From Xylaria sp. FL1777 (taxonomy: Eukaryota; Ascomycota; Sordariomycetes; Xylariales; Xylariaceae): DNA of 64,000 nucleotides. The position numbers and the translations under genes are program-made. Where the stretch lies: assembly GCA_022578965.1 (NCBI GenBank), contig MU400683.1, positions 1 to 64,000 on the forward strand, given 5' to 3'. Shown here one piece after another: positions 12,045 to 27,078 of the stretch; positions within the stretch are counted from its first letter, which is position 1, and every line of letters begins with the position of its first letter. The notes under the pieces were generated by a model, which had not been told where the DNA came from, did not search any database, and was given only the letters and a program-made list of their open reading frames with translations.

Positions 12045-15000
12045 GATTATATCAATATTTATATAAAATACGCAAAAAAATTAATTGTTGTTTTATAAAA
12101 CTAAAACAACATAGCTTTTTAAAATATTAATAAAAATAGCCTGTATTAAAATAATTAGCTATAGTATACTTTAATATTTATTTAGCATTAATAAATCTAA
12201 TGCAAAATAAGCATATTTATATAAGCTGCTTTTTGGTTTTTATAATACGTAAAAAACATAAGCAGCATTAAATAACCTTTGCAAAATTTTTGTTTTAGTT
12301 TAAATTAGTATTATTAATTTAGTTAACTTAGTGCATTAAATTATTATATAAATGTTATTAATAAATAACGCAGAAATTAAAAAAAAAATAAGTATTATTT
12401 ATAGTATTTTATGCACGTTAAATAATTTTTGTTTAATAGTTAAATTAAACCAGTTTATACTAATTAAAACTAATACTAAGTAGTTTATAATGTTTATATT
12501 TTTTTTTTATAGCGTTTATGTATTAAAGCAAAACTTTAGTTCTTTTATAAGCAACTTTAATAAAAAGTTGTACTATAAAATAATTATTACATAAAACTTT
12601 ACAAAAAAATTGTTTTAGGACTAAATATACTAAGTTTTAATACTGTTTTACTTAGCATAATAATTATTAATAATTTAAAGTTCTTTTAATTAATATTATT
12701 TTTTGAAACAAAATAAAACATTATATAATAATAAAGAAGCAAATTTAGCAATAAAAAAGTTAAAATTATATTAAACGTTATTAATAAATTAAACAAAAAA
12801 AAACTTTTAGCTATAGAAAATAAAAATAGCGCAAAACGCATTTGTTTTTATAGTTTAAAACTTGCAAACAAAACAGATTTGTTTAATTAATTTTAAAAAA
12901 TCGGACAATTAGTAAGCTATGCTACAAAATTAAAAGTATTTAAAATCTGCTTTTTTATATTAATAATTTATGTACTAGTAAATCTAAAGGCATTAAAAAC
13001 TTATATTTTAGGTAAACTGTTATAAAAGTATCTATAGATTATTATGTTATAATAAGTTATTAAACTAAAAAAAGTCCAAAGTTTAAACAACAAAAATATT
13101 GCAACTAATTCTTTAGCAAAGCATTATGCTAGTTATATAAGTAGTAATTAAGTTAATATTATATAATAAAAAAAAAATAGTTATATATTAATTACTTTTA
13201 TTAAGAATTAAATGTAATATAAACTATTTTTATATAGCATTTCTATAGTTTTTATTACTTATAAAAAATATATTAAGTTTAATAGTGCTAATACTTTAAT
13301 TTAAAATAGCTATAATATAATATTAAACTAAGTTTAAAAATGCAATAGCTATTTAAATTATATTTAAATAGTTAAGCTATAAAATCTTAGTATTTAAGCA
13401 ATAAACTTAAAAGTAAGCAACGTTTAAATTTAAACAAAAAAACATCTATTAGCATAATTTTAGATTCTTTTAAAAAACCTAGTTTAATTTACGGCTTTAT
13501 ATGCTTTTATATCTAAAATAATTTATTAGCTATTTATTGCTTTATAAAACCTTTTATATTATATAGTAATATAAAGCACAAATGCATAAAAATAAACAAG
13601 TTTTAATAAAACTATACTTTAACTTTTTTTAAACGTAAAGCAACACTTATATTTTTTTAACCTTACTATTAAAGTATTTAATATAAAATATATAACTATT
13701 TAATAATATTTAAACAATAGCAATTATTTACTTAAACCTTTTAAAATATTAGCTAAATAAAATTATTTATATTAATATAGTTAATTATATAACTAATTAA
13801 CTATTGCTTAATTAAGTATAACATTTTATATAATTTCATTGCTAATAATATATAAACAAAATAACTTTTAAAGCTATTTAATTAAACTTTATATTTTTTT
13901 TATGTTTTAATTATTATTATAGCTTTTAAAAGCCTAACTTTAATTACAAAAAAAGCTTAAAAAGTAAAACTATTTATAACTTTTAATGCAGATTTTTTAA
14001 CTTAAATACTAAAATTAATCTAGTTTTAACTTATTGTTTTTTTAAACCTAAAATTTACTAAATATGCTTTTAATATTATAATAATATATATTAATACTAA
14101 TTTTGTGCTTAAGATTCCTAAAAATAATATAGTTAATAAATTATATTTAGCATAACGCAGTTTTATAGCTTTTAGATCTTTTAAATTAAAAAAATAAAAA
14201 ACAATAAAAAAATGCCGATTTATTCTTAAATAATAAATAAGTAATAAAAAATTTAACGCTTTTTGTTTTATTATTATAATAAAACAACAAAATAGCACGT
14301 GTTGCTAAGTATAAAACCATAAAATAGCACGCATTACTAAATAAAATAAAGCTATAAAATAATATATGCTACTAAGTATAAAATTATAATATAACACATG
14401 CTAATAATGCTTAACGTTTATAGTTAAATCTTCTAAAAAAAAAAAAAAAGAATTAATGCTTTTTATTTTATTGTTTTAATATATTTATATATTACTAATG
14501 CTTAGTTTAATGTTTAAAAGTTAATTTTTTAATAAAATAATACTATAAAATAGCACGCACTATTTATGCATTATGTTTGCAGTTAAATCTTAATTATATA
14601 TTATATAATACTAAATCTATAAGTTTTAATAAAAAAAAAGTCCTAAAGTTTATAAACTTATAAAAGTTATTATAATATATTTTTATATAGTAATAAATTT
14701 TATTAATAGTTTAATTTGCTTACTTTATATAAGCTTTTTAAATAATAATAGCATAAATATTATTGCTTTGTTTTATTTTTTTCTGTTTTTTTTTTATTTA
14801 CTTTTGTTAGTTTTGTTTTAAGTTATAGTTTTTACTCTTTAGGTTAATTACTTTTTATATAATTGCATTATAACATTTATAAGTATTTATTGCTTAACTA
14901 TACTTTTAAAAGTAGCTTAATACTGCATAACTAATTTTATAAATCTATATAAAGTATTCCTAAAATAATTAATTAAGCTAATAACTAATAAATTAAACTA

Positions 15001-18000
15001 TTATAAAGCTTTATTAATATACGTAGCAATTTTAATACTTAATAATAAATTAAACTTAGTTAAAAATGTTTATTTAATTTAAAACTAAAACGTTATAAGT
15101 AGCTTAATAATAGCTAATGCCTTAGCTTTATAAAATATAAAATATTATGTATAATTAGCACTTTTATTATAGTTTATACTTTAATTCTTTTTTAGCTGCT
15201 TAGAAATCTAAAAAAGTAGTTTAATGTTTTTTTATTAAAGTTTATAAAATATTATGTTAAGGTTATAGCTTTTGAATTTTCTTGAAATCTATAGAACTAG
15301 TTTTACTAGTTTATTTGCTAAACTTTTAGCTTTATACTTAATATACTATGCTTAGCAGTTTTAAAGTATAATTTTTAGTATGCTTTTATTTTTTTAATAA
15401 GTATTATATGCATATATATATATATATATATATTTATATTAAATAGCTTTCCTAAAAATAACTATATTATATAATAGTTTTTTTATTGCTTTTTTTATAC
15501 CTTTTATTATAGCTTTTATTTTTTTTTATTGAATATTTTAAACTTTATTATAAATTTAAAAGCATAAATTTAACGCAACTAATTTTTTTTTTTATAAGTT
15601 GCAACTATGTTTTACTATTTCTTTTATTTTTTATAATAGTAAGCTAGTTTAACAATATAGCTTATAATATATAGAACTACTTAAACATAAAGTATAATAT
15701 AAAACTTAAGTTTGCTAGCTACTTAAAAACAGTTATTAGTTAATATAGTGCTTTAGCGTATAATACTATTTTTGTTTAATTAAGCATATATTAACGTAAA
15801 ATAATTATAGCAAATAGCTTAACATATTATAATGCGTTCTTTTTTGCTTATATTAACTTTTATTTTAAACAAATTACTTTAGAACTAATAAAAATACTAT
15901 ATTAGTAAGTAATATTTTAAATTATTTAAAAATCTTTATAAAACTTAATATATTTATTTCTAATATTAAACAAAATAATTTAAATTAGCATTAGCTTTTT
16001 ATAGCAACTATAATTAGTGTTATAAATTATATATATATTTAATTTATCTAGAAATAAAAACAAAAAGCATTAATTTCTTTTTTTATTTGTTTTTTATAGT
16101 ATAACTTAAGAACTAAAAGTTTAATTTTTGCTTTTATAATTATTATTATTTTAACTAAAGTTAACAAAAAATAATAAGTATTAATGTTAGCTTTAATTTA
16201 TATGCTTAGCTTAGCATAACATATTGCTAAAAAAATACTTAATAATACGATTTACTACTAGCATATTAACATAATAAATATTATTAATTTTACTAATTAT
16301 AACAAAAAGAACTTAAATATTAAAAATATAAACCTAATGACTTTTATTACTAGTAAAAATAAAAAAAACTTTATATTTTGCATTATAGCTAATATAATTA
16401 AGTTTGCTAGCATTAAGAAGCTAGGTTTGCTATTTATAACTAGTTTATTACTATTATATTACTAAAGGCATATTTAAAAATAATTAATATTTATTATAGC
16501 ATTAAAGCATATTAATATAATTATAACTATTATTAAAAAAAATATAACTAACTTAAAAACTAAAACTTTGCTTTATACTTTTTAAATTGCAAAATCTATT
16601 AATAGAAGTTTATTTATTATTTAGTTGCTTATTATACTAATATTTCTTAAGCATTTTATTTTTAAAAATAAAAATATAATTAATGCTAAAACTAAAAATG
16701 TTTTTTATACATTTTTTAGTTAAAGCTTTATTAAAATAACAATATTAATAATAAACGCTTTAAATATAACGCTATTTTTTAATATTATTAATATAAATAC
16801 TTTAGCATTTTTAACTTAGTTTACTAATTTAAAAACAATTAATAAAAATAATATTAACTTTAATTTAGCTTTAAATAAAAATAATAATAATAAAGCTATT
16901 GCTTTTATGTATAATTTTTATAAAAGGGCTTATATAACTAACAAAAGTACAAAAAATAATATATTGCTTATAATTATGTGTTGCTTAAAACGTAGTATTT
17001 TAAAAGCTTATAAAAAAAAAGCAATAGTTAAAAAAGAAAAATAATGGATTTTTTTGTTATATTTTAGCATAAATTAATAAATATTTTTTTTTTTAAGCTA
17101 TAAGTTCTGTTTTTTGCTTGTTAAGTTATATTAAAAAAAATTATAAAATTTTGTTATATATTATTATTATAGCTATACTACTACTTATTTTATATAATAT
17201 AATATTACTGTTTATTTTTAATTTTGCTTTTGCTTATATTTATTTACATTTAGCTACATTTGCATTAATATATTTAACTTTTTATATAAGTTCTAAAACT
17301 ATTTTTAAAATATATTTTATTATATATTTATTAGGTTAATAAAGCTAAACTATTATAATATATATTTTAAGTTATATAAAGCTTTAAAACAGATTAAAAA
17401 AAAAAAAATATTTATTTTTTTTAATTTACTACTATATTATTAGAAATATGTTAAATATAAACAATACTATTAAACTAATGTTTTAAAATGTTAATTTTAT
17501 TAAGCTTTTTAATAACTTTTTTTTTATTTTTTTTTTAGTTTTATATATATATTTTTGCTGCTACTAATATTATATTTTGCATTATATAATTTTTTAAGTT
17601 ATTTAAAAACATTAAAAAAATATATAGCTAATAAAACTTATTTTTAGCTTTTTTTTTTATTGCTTGCTATTATATTTTAGTGCTTTGCTATACTATATAA
17701 AGTAATAGTTTAAAAATTAGTTTTTATACTTAAGTATAGCTATATATTTACTTATAATAATAGTTTTTAAGCAAGCAGCTATATATTTTGCTGTAAATTT
17801 TACTAAAAGTTAAAAAAATAATATATAATAAAATTAATAAATAAAAAAAATAGTAAGTATACTTTAATTTATTTTACTTAATTAAAACTTATATTTTTAA
17901 AACAATTATTATTATATTAAATGTAATATATACTGTTGTTATTAATTTTGCAATAATAGCGTTATTTTATAATAATTACTTATATTAATAAAACTTATTA

Positions 18001-18354
18001 TAAAATTACTAAGTATAGCAAAATATATTAACTATATTTTTAGTTTATTTGTTGTTTACTTATAGCTAATTTTTTTATGTAAGCTTAAATAGCTATATTA
18101 GTTATTTTTATTTAGCTAAATTGCTTACTTTTATATACTTAAATATATTTTTATTTTTGCTTTTTTTTTTTTTTAGCTATTACGTATATATTTTACTTAC
18201 TTTTTAATACTTTTGTTTTATTTGCTTAAACAAAAAACTATAATAGTTCTGTTTTAATTTTTACGTTTATATATAATCTTTAAAAAGCTATACATTAATA
18301 ATAAAGTTTAGCTTTTTTTATAGCAATAATTATATTAACTATTATATCTATATA
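12045..18354 (+). mobile_element. Repeat E, forward copy (~6.3 kb)
   Basis: The block matches 50696-56990 inverted, with RIP-type differences throughout, and in both places it ends exactly where repeat A begins. The left limit is approximate: similarity fades near gattatatcaat around 12040-12060. It holds a decayed plus-strand frame near its right part (16312-17044). No terminal repeats are visible. It may be the 5' part of one 13.6 kb element E+A, or an independent element fixed next to A before the block was duplicated. Confidence 0.75.
16312..17044 (+). pseudogene. Decayed ORF C-terminus in E, unknown family
   Basis: About 240 codons can be read in one frame ending in KKKAIVKKEK and TAA at 17042-17044. 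Internal stops are TAA/TAG. The inverted copy (52005-52740, minus) reads the same protein with complementary damage: here IIMCCLKRS, there IITRCLKHS, so the ancestral version was probably IITRCLKRS. A conserved segment reads FYKRAYITNKS. I do not recognise the family. The two independently mutated copies agreeing in one frame show it was a real protein-coding sequence. Confidence 0.55.
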
Positions 18355-18716
18355 ACTTGCTGCTATTTTAAAATTACGCAAAAATAATTAGCTATATATA
18401 AAAAATTTGCGCTATTAGCTATTAGTATATAAAGCTTATAGCACTTAAGCTATAGCTTTTCTTGCTTTTTTTAAACGCTATTATAATATATGTTTTACTA
18501 CAAAAATTATATATTAAAATACTTTTTTTTTTAAAGCTTTAAAATTATAAGCTAAGTAATAGCTTTGCTTTTATGCTTTTTTGCTTAACTTTTAAACATA
18601 ATAATTATAAACGTATTTATTATTAAAAAGCATATTATTTTAAGCAAACTTATTAATAACAAACTTAAGCTAAAGCTTTTTTATGTTATAAGCTAGCTTA
18701 ACTTATTTAGTATATT
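18355..18716 (+). mobile_element. Repeat A copy 2, 5' fragment
   Basis: It matches the first ~360 bases of A (94-455) and follows E directly. Similarity stops at about gtatatta (18712-18718), where unrelated DNA begins. Copies here and at 94 differ by transitions, for example atgcacgc versus atatatgt. Confidence 0.85.
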
Positions 18717-20330
18717 ATTAAAAATGTTTGTTTTTAAAGTAAAGTTAAGTTATAAAAAAATAGCTATTAAGTTATAATTATAAATAAAAGCTTAATATTA
18801 TTAATTTTTAAGTTTTTTCAAAAAGTATTAAAAAAAAACTTATTTTTATATAATAAATATTAAATTATTTTCTTATAATTAAGCTTTTTTTATTTTGCTA
18901 TAACTTTAGTTTTTAATAAAATAACTTTTTTTAAAGTACTTTGTTCTTAAAGCATAATAGCGCTTTTTTTTTTAAGTTTACTAAATGCTTTAATATATAA
19001 AGCATAGTTTATAGTTATTAAAAATATTTTAGTTTATAAAGTTAGTTACTTTTGCTTTTTTTTTTTTTTTTTCTTTTTTTAAGTGTTTTATTATTTAAGT
19101 TTTTATTTTTTAGGATTACTAAAAAAGCACTTTTGCTTTTTTTGCTAGCTTTTTTTTTTTTATTTGCTTTTTTTTTTTTTTTTTTTTTTCTTTTTGTTAA
19201 TTGTTTTTGTTACTATTTTTAATACTAATTTAATAGTTATATTTATTAATTTATTTTGTTTGTTTTTTATTTAGTTATTTAGCAAAAAACCTTTAAGCTT
19301 AGCTATTTAATTTTAAACAAAAATAATAGCTAAAAACCTGCTATTACTATTAAACAAATAAATTATTTTAAGCGTACAAAACTTATTAAAGAATTTAAAC
19401 CTTGAAATATTTCCGGTAAAAAACCTTTAAGCTTAGCTATTTAATTTTAAACAAAAATAATAACTAAAAACTTACTATTATTATTAAATAAATCGCTTTA
19501 AGTATACAAAATTTATTAAATAATTTAAACTTTAAATTGCTTATATAAATAAAAGCTTATAATTTGTTTAAAAAAAATTACGCTAAATATAAAAAGCAAA
19601 TAAAATATAAAGTTTAATTAAATTTATAAGTTTTTTTAAACAAAAATAATAGCTAAAAACTTACTATTATTATTAAATAAATTACTTTAAGCATATAAAA
19701 CTTATTAAACAATTTAAACTTTAAGTTGCTTATATAAATAAAAGCTTATAATTTGTTTAAAAAAGATTACGCTAAATATAAAAAGCAAATAAAACATAAA
19801 GTTTAATTAAGTTTATAGGTTTTTTTTATTAAAGCTACAACTATTTATAAAGCTAAAAAAAAAATTTATGCTAGTTTTAAACTTTTTTTTTATAAACGTT
19901 AAGTTAATAGTAAGTTTAATAGCTTAAAAATAATATTGTATGTTATAAGCAATGCTTGTTTAAGCTTTATAATTAAACATTTTGCTAAAAAATAGTATAG
20001 CTAAAATACTTATATTATTACTAAAAATAAAAACGTTTATAGTTTAAAAAGCTATTATAACAGTAAAAGTACTAATAACTGTTTTTATAAAAGTATAGCT
20101 AAAAGCAGTAATATTTTTGTTATTTTTTTAAAGCGTTAATATTGCAGCTATAACTTTAGCTTTTTTTATAACAAAATGCTTACTAAAAGTTTTAGCGTTA
20201 TTATTTAAGCTATTGTTTTTATTATTATTAAAAAAGTTTAATAAAGCAAAAATAGCTAATATAATATATTTATAGCTTTGCGCTTTAATATTAAATGTTT
20301 AATTATATTAGTTATTATTATATTTATATA
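18717..20330. other. Spacer between A copies 2 and 3: poly-T and tandem repeats
   Basis: About 1.6 kb separating two A starts. It contains long T tracts (about 19055-19190) and a tandem repeat (19284-19824). No coding frame is recognisable. The last ~30 bases before 20331 (aattatattagttatt) resemble the end of repeat E, so copy 3 of A may also have had E sequence upstream. Confidence 0.6.
19284..19824 (+). repeat. Tandem repeat, units of 134 and 190 bp
   Basis: The core ttttaaacaaaaata recurs at 19311, 19445 and 19635. The first two units also share aaaaaacctttaagctta upstream, and units two and three share a further ~100 bases that contain aaagcttataatttg. Units differ mainly by C/T transitions. 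Confidence 0.8.
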
Positions 20331-23086
20331 ACTTATTACTATTTTAAAATTGCGCAAAAACAATTAGCTATATATAAACGCTACTATAACATATATTGCT
20401 TTATAAAAATTATACGTTAAAATATTTTTTTTTTTAAAGCTTTAAAACTATAAACTAAGCAATAGCTCTGCTTTTATGCTTATTTGCTTAACTTTTAAAC
20501 ATAATATAAACATATTTATTATTAAAAAGCATATTATTTTAAGCAAACCTATTAATAATAAACTTAAGCTAAAGCTTTTTTATATTGTAAGCTAGCTTAA
20601 TTTACTTAGTATATATATTACTATTTTAGCTATTAAAATACTTAATTACGTATTGCTATAAACCTTAAAAAATTAAAACTATAAATATTTTCTAAAAAAA
20701 AATAAAAAAAAGGAAAAATATATAGTAGCTAATAAAAAAAAGCAAAAAAAAAAAGCTAAAGCTTATATAGCTTTTATACTAAAAACAAAAATAAAAACAT
20801 TAATATTTTTTATATTAAAGCAAAAAAGGCGCAAATAATTAAGCAAAACAAAAAAGCTTGCTTATTAGTTTATATAATAAGCAAGCTTTAATAAAAACAA
20901 GCTAATTAATGTTTTTTTGCTGCTTGCAAGCATTATATAAAAAGTTTAGCTATAAAAAAATTAATTTAATAAACAATAATAAAAATTAAAATTTTTATTT
21001 AAAACGTAAAAACTTAAAAAGCTAAAAACTAACCTAAAAGCAAACTTATAAGCAATAAAGAAAACATAGCTAAAAAAATCTAACGCTAAAACTAAACTTT
21101 TAACTAAAAAAATAGTTAAAAAAAAAAACTTAAAATTGCGCTTAAAAAAAAATAAATAAGCATATAAATTTAAACTAAAACAAATAGCAATTATTTAGCT
21201 ATAGCTAAATAAAAGCTTAGCAAAAATAAAGCTTTTAAAAAATATAATAAGCTATTAAAGCATAAAGCAGCTATAATAATATAAATATATATTAAAAAAA
21301 TAAGTTTAAAGGCGTTCCTATATAAAAAAAAAGTTTTAAGCTTTTTTACGCCCTTTTATAAATGCATAAAAAAAAAGAAAACCTTTTAATATATAGTTTT
21401 ACGTTATAACTTACTGCAAAAAAAAAAAAAGCAGCTATAAAAAAGCTTTGCAGCTAAGCTACTACAAACTAAAAAAAACCTAAAAATAGCTAACATAATA
21501 AAAAAGCAACTAAACAAATTATAAAAAATATTGTAGCGCTACTAATTTTCTTTTTTTAAAGATAATAATAATAAAAACATATAAAAAAAATAATATTACA
21601 GTAAAAAACTTTTCTTAAAAAAAAAAAAAAAAGCTTTATAAAAAAAACAAAAACATAAATAAAGTATATAAAGCTTTTAAAAAAAGAACAAAAATTAATA
21701 AAGTATATAAAGCGTTTTAAAGCAAAGCAAAAACTAATAAAATATATAAAGCTTTAAAAAAAAAACAAAAATAAATAAAAAGGTATAAGCGTTTAAAAAT
21801 ATATAATTTACTAAAAAAAAAAAACTTTATAAGTCTGTAAGTATATAGTAAGCTTTTATAAAAAATATAATTACTATTAAAAAAAATAAATAGTAAATTA
21901 TAAATATAACGCTATAGCTTTAACTTTAGTAACATAAAAATTGTTTTAAGTTTTAAAAAAGCTATAATTATAAAAGTTTTAACTTAAAGCTATTAAAAAA
22001 AAAACAGAACATAAAGTAATAATAAAATAAATATATAGTATTATTAACTATAAAATAATATAAAAAAAGCTACTTAACAATAAAGCTTTATAGTTATATG
22101 TTTGCTTTAATAAATAGTTATAATATATAATAGCTAATATAATTCTTTATAAAACTTAGAACGCTAGATTAACTTTTTAATTACGTAATACTTTAGCATG
22201 CATAAGTTTTTAATAAAAATAAATAATAAAAGTAAACATTATATTATAAAAAAAGCTAACTTTATAGTTTTTTGCTTTAGCAAAAAACAAAATAAATATA
22301 ACATAGTGTAAAAAATTAGCTTATTTTTTTTGTTGCTTAATACTACTAGTATATATGCTTTAAAAACCTTTAAGTTTTATAAACTTATAAACAAAAACAA
22401 ATATAGTTTAAAAGCTTGCTTAATTTTGTTGCTTTTTTTTATTTTTTTTATGCATTTTTTTATATAAAAACTAAAGCAAATAATAAACTAAACTAATAAA
22501 ACAAAACATAATTAATAGCTTTAATTGCTTTAGCTTAACAAAAAAAGCCTAGTTAGCTATATTTTTTAATAGCATATAGTATATAAAAAAGAATTATTTT
22601 GTTTAACTATTAATTATAAAAAGTAAAACAAATTTAGCTAACTAAAGATATAATAGCAGCTAAATATATAGCAGCAGTTAAATATTAAAAAACAACTAAG
22701 TAGCAATTATAAAGCAAAATAAGCTTACTAAACAAATAATAAAGCATTTAAGTTGTTTAATTAAAATATATAATAACGTTTTAAAAGTTATAACATATAA
22801 AAAATTAAATATTAATAGATTTAAAATAGCTTAACTAATAAATATTTAAAAAAAGCAATAAGTTATTAATGCAGCAAGCAAAAAAAATAATAGCTATATA
22901 AAAAAGCATTACTAATAACGTATTACTAAAGTTTTTACTTATTTAAGCTATAAAGTTTTAAAAGTATTAATTAGCAGTAAACTAAGTAAAGTTAAAACAA
23001 GCATAAAGCGTGCTTTTTATAAAAATTAGCTTTAGTTTTTGTTTTTAATTTATATAAGCTATAAAAAATTTAGCAAAAAGTCGTAA
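20331..23086 (+). mobile_element. Repeat A copy 3, first segment
   Basis: It matches A from its start to the B insertion site (equivalent to 2926 in copy 1). It lacks ~80 bases near its 5' end that are present in copy 1. It is more RIPed than copy 1: many gca/tgc of copy 1 are gta/tat here and many ga are aa. The LINE C-terminal segment is at about 21240-21610 and reads SLKAFLYKKKV then TPFYKC. The copy continues after B at 40841 and, after C, at 43331. Confidence 0.85.
23082..23086 (+). repeat. TSD of B (left), cgtaa
   Basis: The 5 bases cgtaa directly precede the left LTR of B, and cataa directly follows the right LTR (40841-40845). In the uninterrupted copy 1 the site is tataa at 2922-2926, so exactly 5 bases were duplicated and then diverged by RIP. 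Confidence 0.9.
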
Positions 23087-23373
23087 TGTTAAAATAACTA
23101 GTTATTAGTTATAACTTTTATATATAGTACGTATAATAAGTTTTATATAAAAACTACTCCGTGCAAAAACTATTATATAAACTAAAATAATCTTAGTGTT
23201 AGCTTAGCTTATATACTAGCAAAGTTCTTACACATAAAAAAAAACCTTTGCTTTATATAAACTTTTTTTTTTTTTAAACATACAAAATATAAACAGCTTA
23301 TAATATAAAGATTATTGTACTTTGTTTTAGCACATATATATTAAACGTACAATTATATAAAGCTTATTTAATA
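23087..23373 (+). repeat. Left (5') LTR of B, 287 bp
   Basis: It begins TGTTAAAATAAC and ends TTTAATA (RIPed from TTTAACA). It matches 40554-40840 along its whole length, with differences limited to transitions, such as cgtacaatta here against cgtataattg there. No primer-binding site can be identified after it, since RIP has erased it. Confidence 0.92.
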
Positions 23374-26300
23374 CTAATTAATAATTATATTTGTATTTTT
23401 AACTTACTTGCAATAAACTATAAATTAGCTAAAGTAATAATAAAGTTATATAATATACTTTTATTTTAACTTATTAAAAAAAAATTTATTTTTTATATTG
23501 CGCTTGTTTTTCTTTTAACGTATAAATATATTGTTTAGTTTACTTTTTTTAATTAGCTAAAGTAAGCATGTACAAAAAAAAAAAAAAAAGATTTAATTTA
23601 TTTACGTACGAAAACTAAACTTTTAACTTGTTTATTAGTACTAAAAACAAAATAAAAAAAATAGCAAGCAACTTTGCTACTTTTTTAATTATATTGCTAT
23701 ATAAATACTAAGCAATATATTAATTATATTGCTATACAAAAGCAAAACAATAACTTATATAACTTAAATATAAAATTAAATATATTATATAATTTAGCTA
23801 AATTTACTATGTTTTAAAAAAACAAACAATTGCTTATAACGCTTTTAAAATTAAAGCTAGTTATTTTTACGTACAAAAACTTAGCTAAAAATGTTTTAAT
23901 AAACGCATAACAAATAAACGCTTAAATTAATTTTAAAATATAAAGCTAAAAAATTAATTTTAGTTATATAACTAAAATTAAGCTAAATATTAAGCTAGTA
24001 TTTTATTATGCTAACTATTTATATTTTTGTAAACTATTAAACTATTTTTAAAAAAGGTTTGCTAAAACCTTTAGAAAATAAACAGAAAATTATTTCTAAG
24101 AAATTCATTAAGGCATATAAAGCGTTTTGCTTAAAAACCTTAAATTAAAAAAAATCTATTTAACGTTAAAAATAACTATAATCTAAAAGCTTATAAAAAT
24201 AGCTTATAAAAACTTTACAATTAAAAAATTAAAAAAACTACTAAATACTTATTGTATAACAATTATTTAATTATTAGTAATATTTTTAATACTAAGCTAA
24301 CAGCTAAATATTTTTTTATATAATAGTTAAAACTTTTTAAACTATTTATATATTAAACTATTTTTTAAAGACTTAAGTTTTAACGTATAATTTTAAACAT
24401 AACAACATAAATACTAACTATAATTAATTTAGCTAAGTATTAAATATTAGAATTTTTTTAAGCTATTTAATTTTTATATAATAAAAGCAAGCTATAAACT
24501 AATTTTTTAACTAATATATAAATACTTTATTTAGCATTATTTACTGCAAACATTAAAACAAAAAATATATGTTTATATAATATTAAATTTAGCTATTAAA
24601 AGTACGTTTTTTAATTTACTTTTAATAAAGTTTATATAAAACAGATTTATACTTTTTAATAAATATATTGCTTTTTAAAAAAGCTAAAACTTAAGCTAAA
24701 ATTATATAAGCAAGCTATATAACTTATTATATAATAAAGCTTGTTTATTTATTGCTACTTACTAACGTATTAAAATTATAAAAAATTAATATTATGCTAT
24801 ATTTTTATATATTTTAAAAAGTTATATAAAGAACTTTTTTATTAACTATATTAGTTTAAATAAAACTTAAAGTAAAATATACTATATAATAAATATTTAC
24901 TTTAATACTAATATAAACTATAGCTAATATTAAACTAATTAAACAATAGTTTTTTTTGTATAAATAAAAAAAGAAAACTTAAACTTAGCTTTACATAAAA
25001 TACTTAAATTAATGTTTAATAAGCTTAAAAAAGCATAACAAACGTTTAGCGCTAATTATTAAAGCAAAATTTAACTAAGTATAAACGTTATATAAATATA
25101 TTAAAGTATACTAAAGTTAGTTATAACGTTAATTTTTTAAAAATTTATATGCAAAAAATTCTTTGCTAATTTATAAGCATGCTTACGTATAACATTAAAT
25201 AATATAACAAAAACCTTTATACAAAAAAACAATAAGTTATATTTTATAAACTAAAAATATAACTATAGCTATACAAAAAACTAACAACCTAAATTTATAT
25301 TAAAGTTATTAAGTTAACTAATTAAATAGTTAAACTACTTTTAAAGCTATAATTAAAAGAACTAAAACTTTTATATAAATAAGAAATGCTTTGTTTGCTA
25401 AAAAAAAAGCTATTAATTAATATGTTACACCTTTTAAAAAAAAGCTTGTATAAAAAACATATTTTTTAATTTGCATAAAATAATTTATAGCTAAAAACTT
25501 ACTCTAAAAGAATTCTCTTCGTATATAACAAAATATAAAAAATATCCAAAGTTAAACAACAGTACTAAAAATATTAATAAGAAATTTAGTAATTAAACTA
25601 CTTAATATTTAGTAAATAGCACATTTCTTTATTATATAACAAAAGAAAATATTTAGAACTATAAAACAATAATGTTATATAATTAGTTTATATTAAGCAA
25701 TTATTATTGTATAAACTACTAAAGTAAACTTTAAAATATTAATACTTTTAACTATTTAATAGTAAAAAAAGCCCAATTAAAAGTATACTTTTAAATATAT
25801 TTTTATATAAAAATTAATTAAACTTTAAGTAGTACTTATATTTGTTTTAGCAGAAATAATATTATAAGTGCTATAAGCACTATATAAATAAAAAACGCCT
25901 TTAGTATAACTATATATTATGTTTTAAATACTTTTACTTCTTTTTTATTTTTATTAAAAAACGCTAACTACTTAAAAATATACTTTAATAATATAAAAAA
26001 TGTTATTATATAACAAAACAAAAAAACTATTCTTGTTATATAAAAATAAAAACATTTATTTTTTAATATTAGCTTATATAAAGCAAGTTTATACTTTATA
26101 AAAATAAAACTCTAAAAGCTTTATAAACGTTTTAAATATTTTTATATAAAAAAATTATATAATATGCTTAGTTATGCAAGCTATAATATTAATTGCTTTG
26201 CTTTAAAAAAAATCTAGAAGTTTTATTATTATTGCTAGTTATATAACTAAGCACTTTATTATTTTAAGTTTATAATTAAAAATAATTATAACTTTAATTA

Positions 26301-27078
26301 TAAAGTTATAATTAATGCTATATAAATAAATAATAAGCAAGTTTTATATATAATTAATATAGCTATATTGTTTTAAGTAGCTATATTTTTAAAATTTATG
26401 TTTGTATAAAACGCTTAAAAAGCTTTATATAAATGCTAAATTAACGTATACTAAAGATCTTTAAACTATATTATATATAACTTTAGCATAAACTTTTTAT
26501 TTAAAGAATTTTAGAACTAAACTAAAATCATAAATATAAAGTGCTAAAAAATGCCTGTTAAAGCTTATTAAGCTATTAATAAAATAAAAAAAGCATATAA
26601 ACTTTTTTATTATACGTATAATATACTAAAAGCTAAACTAAGTTATTATATAAAAAATAAGTTAATTTTATAAATAATAATTAAAGCTTTAAATAATATT
26701 ATAAAGCTTAATAGCTTAGTTTTAACGCTTTTTATATTTAAAGCATATTTAAAGGTTAATTAAGACTTTTCCTTTTTGCTAAATATTGTATAAAAAGCTA
26801 AAGCAGTTAAAAAAGCTATAAAAATACTTTATAAAAAACAAACAAAAGTTAAAATTAGCTATATAATTTATAAACGTAATAAGCTAGCTTTATACAAAAT
26901 ATTATTTTTATTTTTACGCAGTAAAGTTTTTATATAGCATAAAAAGCAAAGCTAAAAAAAACCGTATAAAATATAATTAATTAAAAAACTTAACATAATT
27001 ATTAACTTTATAAACAGCTTAATCCGCTTTAAATAAACATAAATTAAATTATATTACTATATAATTAAACATACTTTA

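Noticed and set aside
17118..17339. A 73-codon frame present in both E copies (also 51710-51931, minus) without stops
   Set aside because: It starts with TTG, not ATG, has no motif, and its very hydrophobic product is what RIP produces from C-rich codons. It is conserved only because it lies in the duplicated repeat E.
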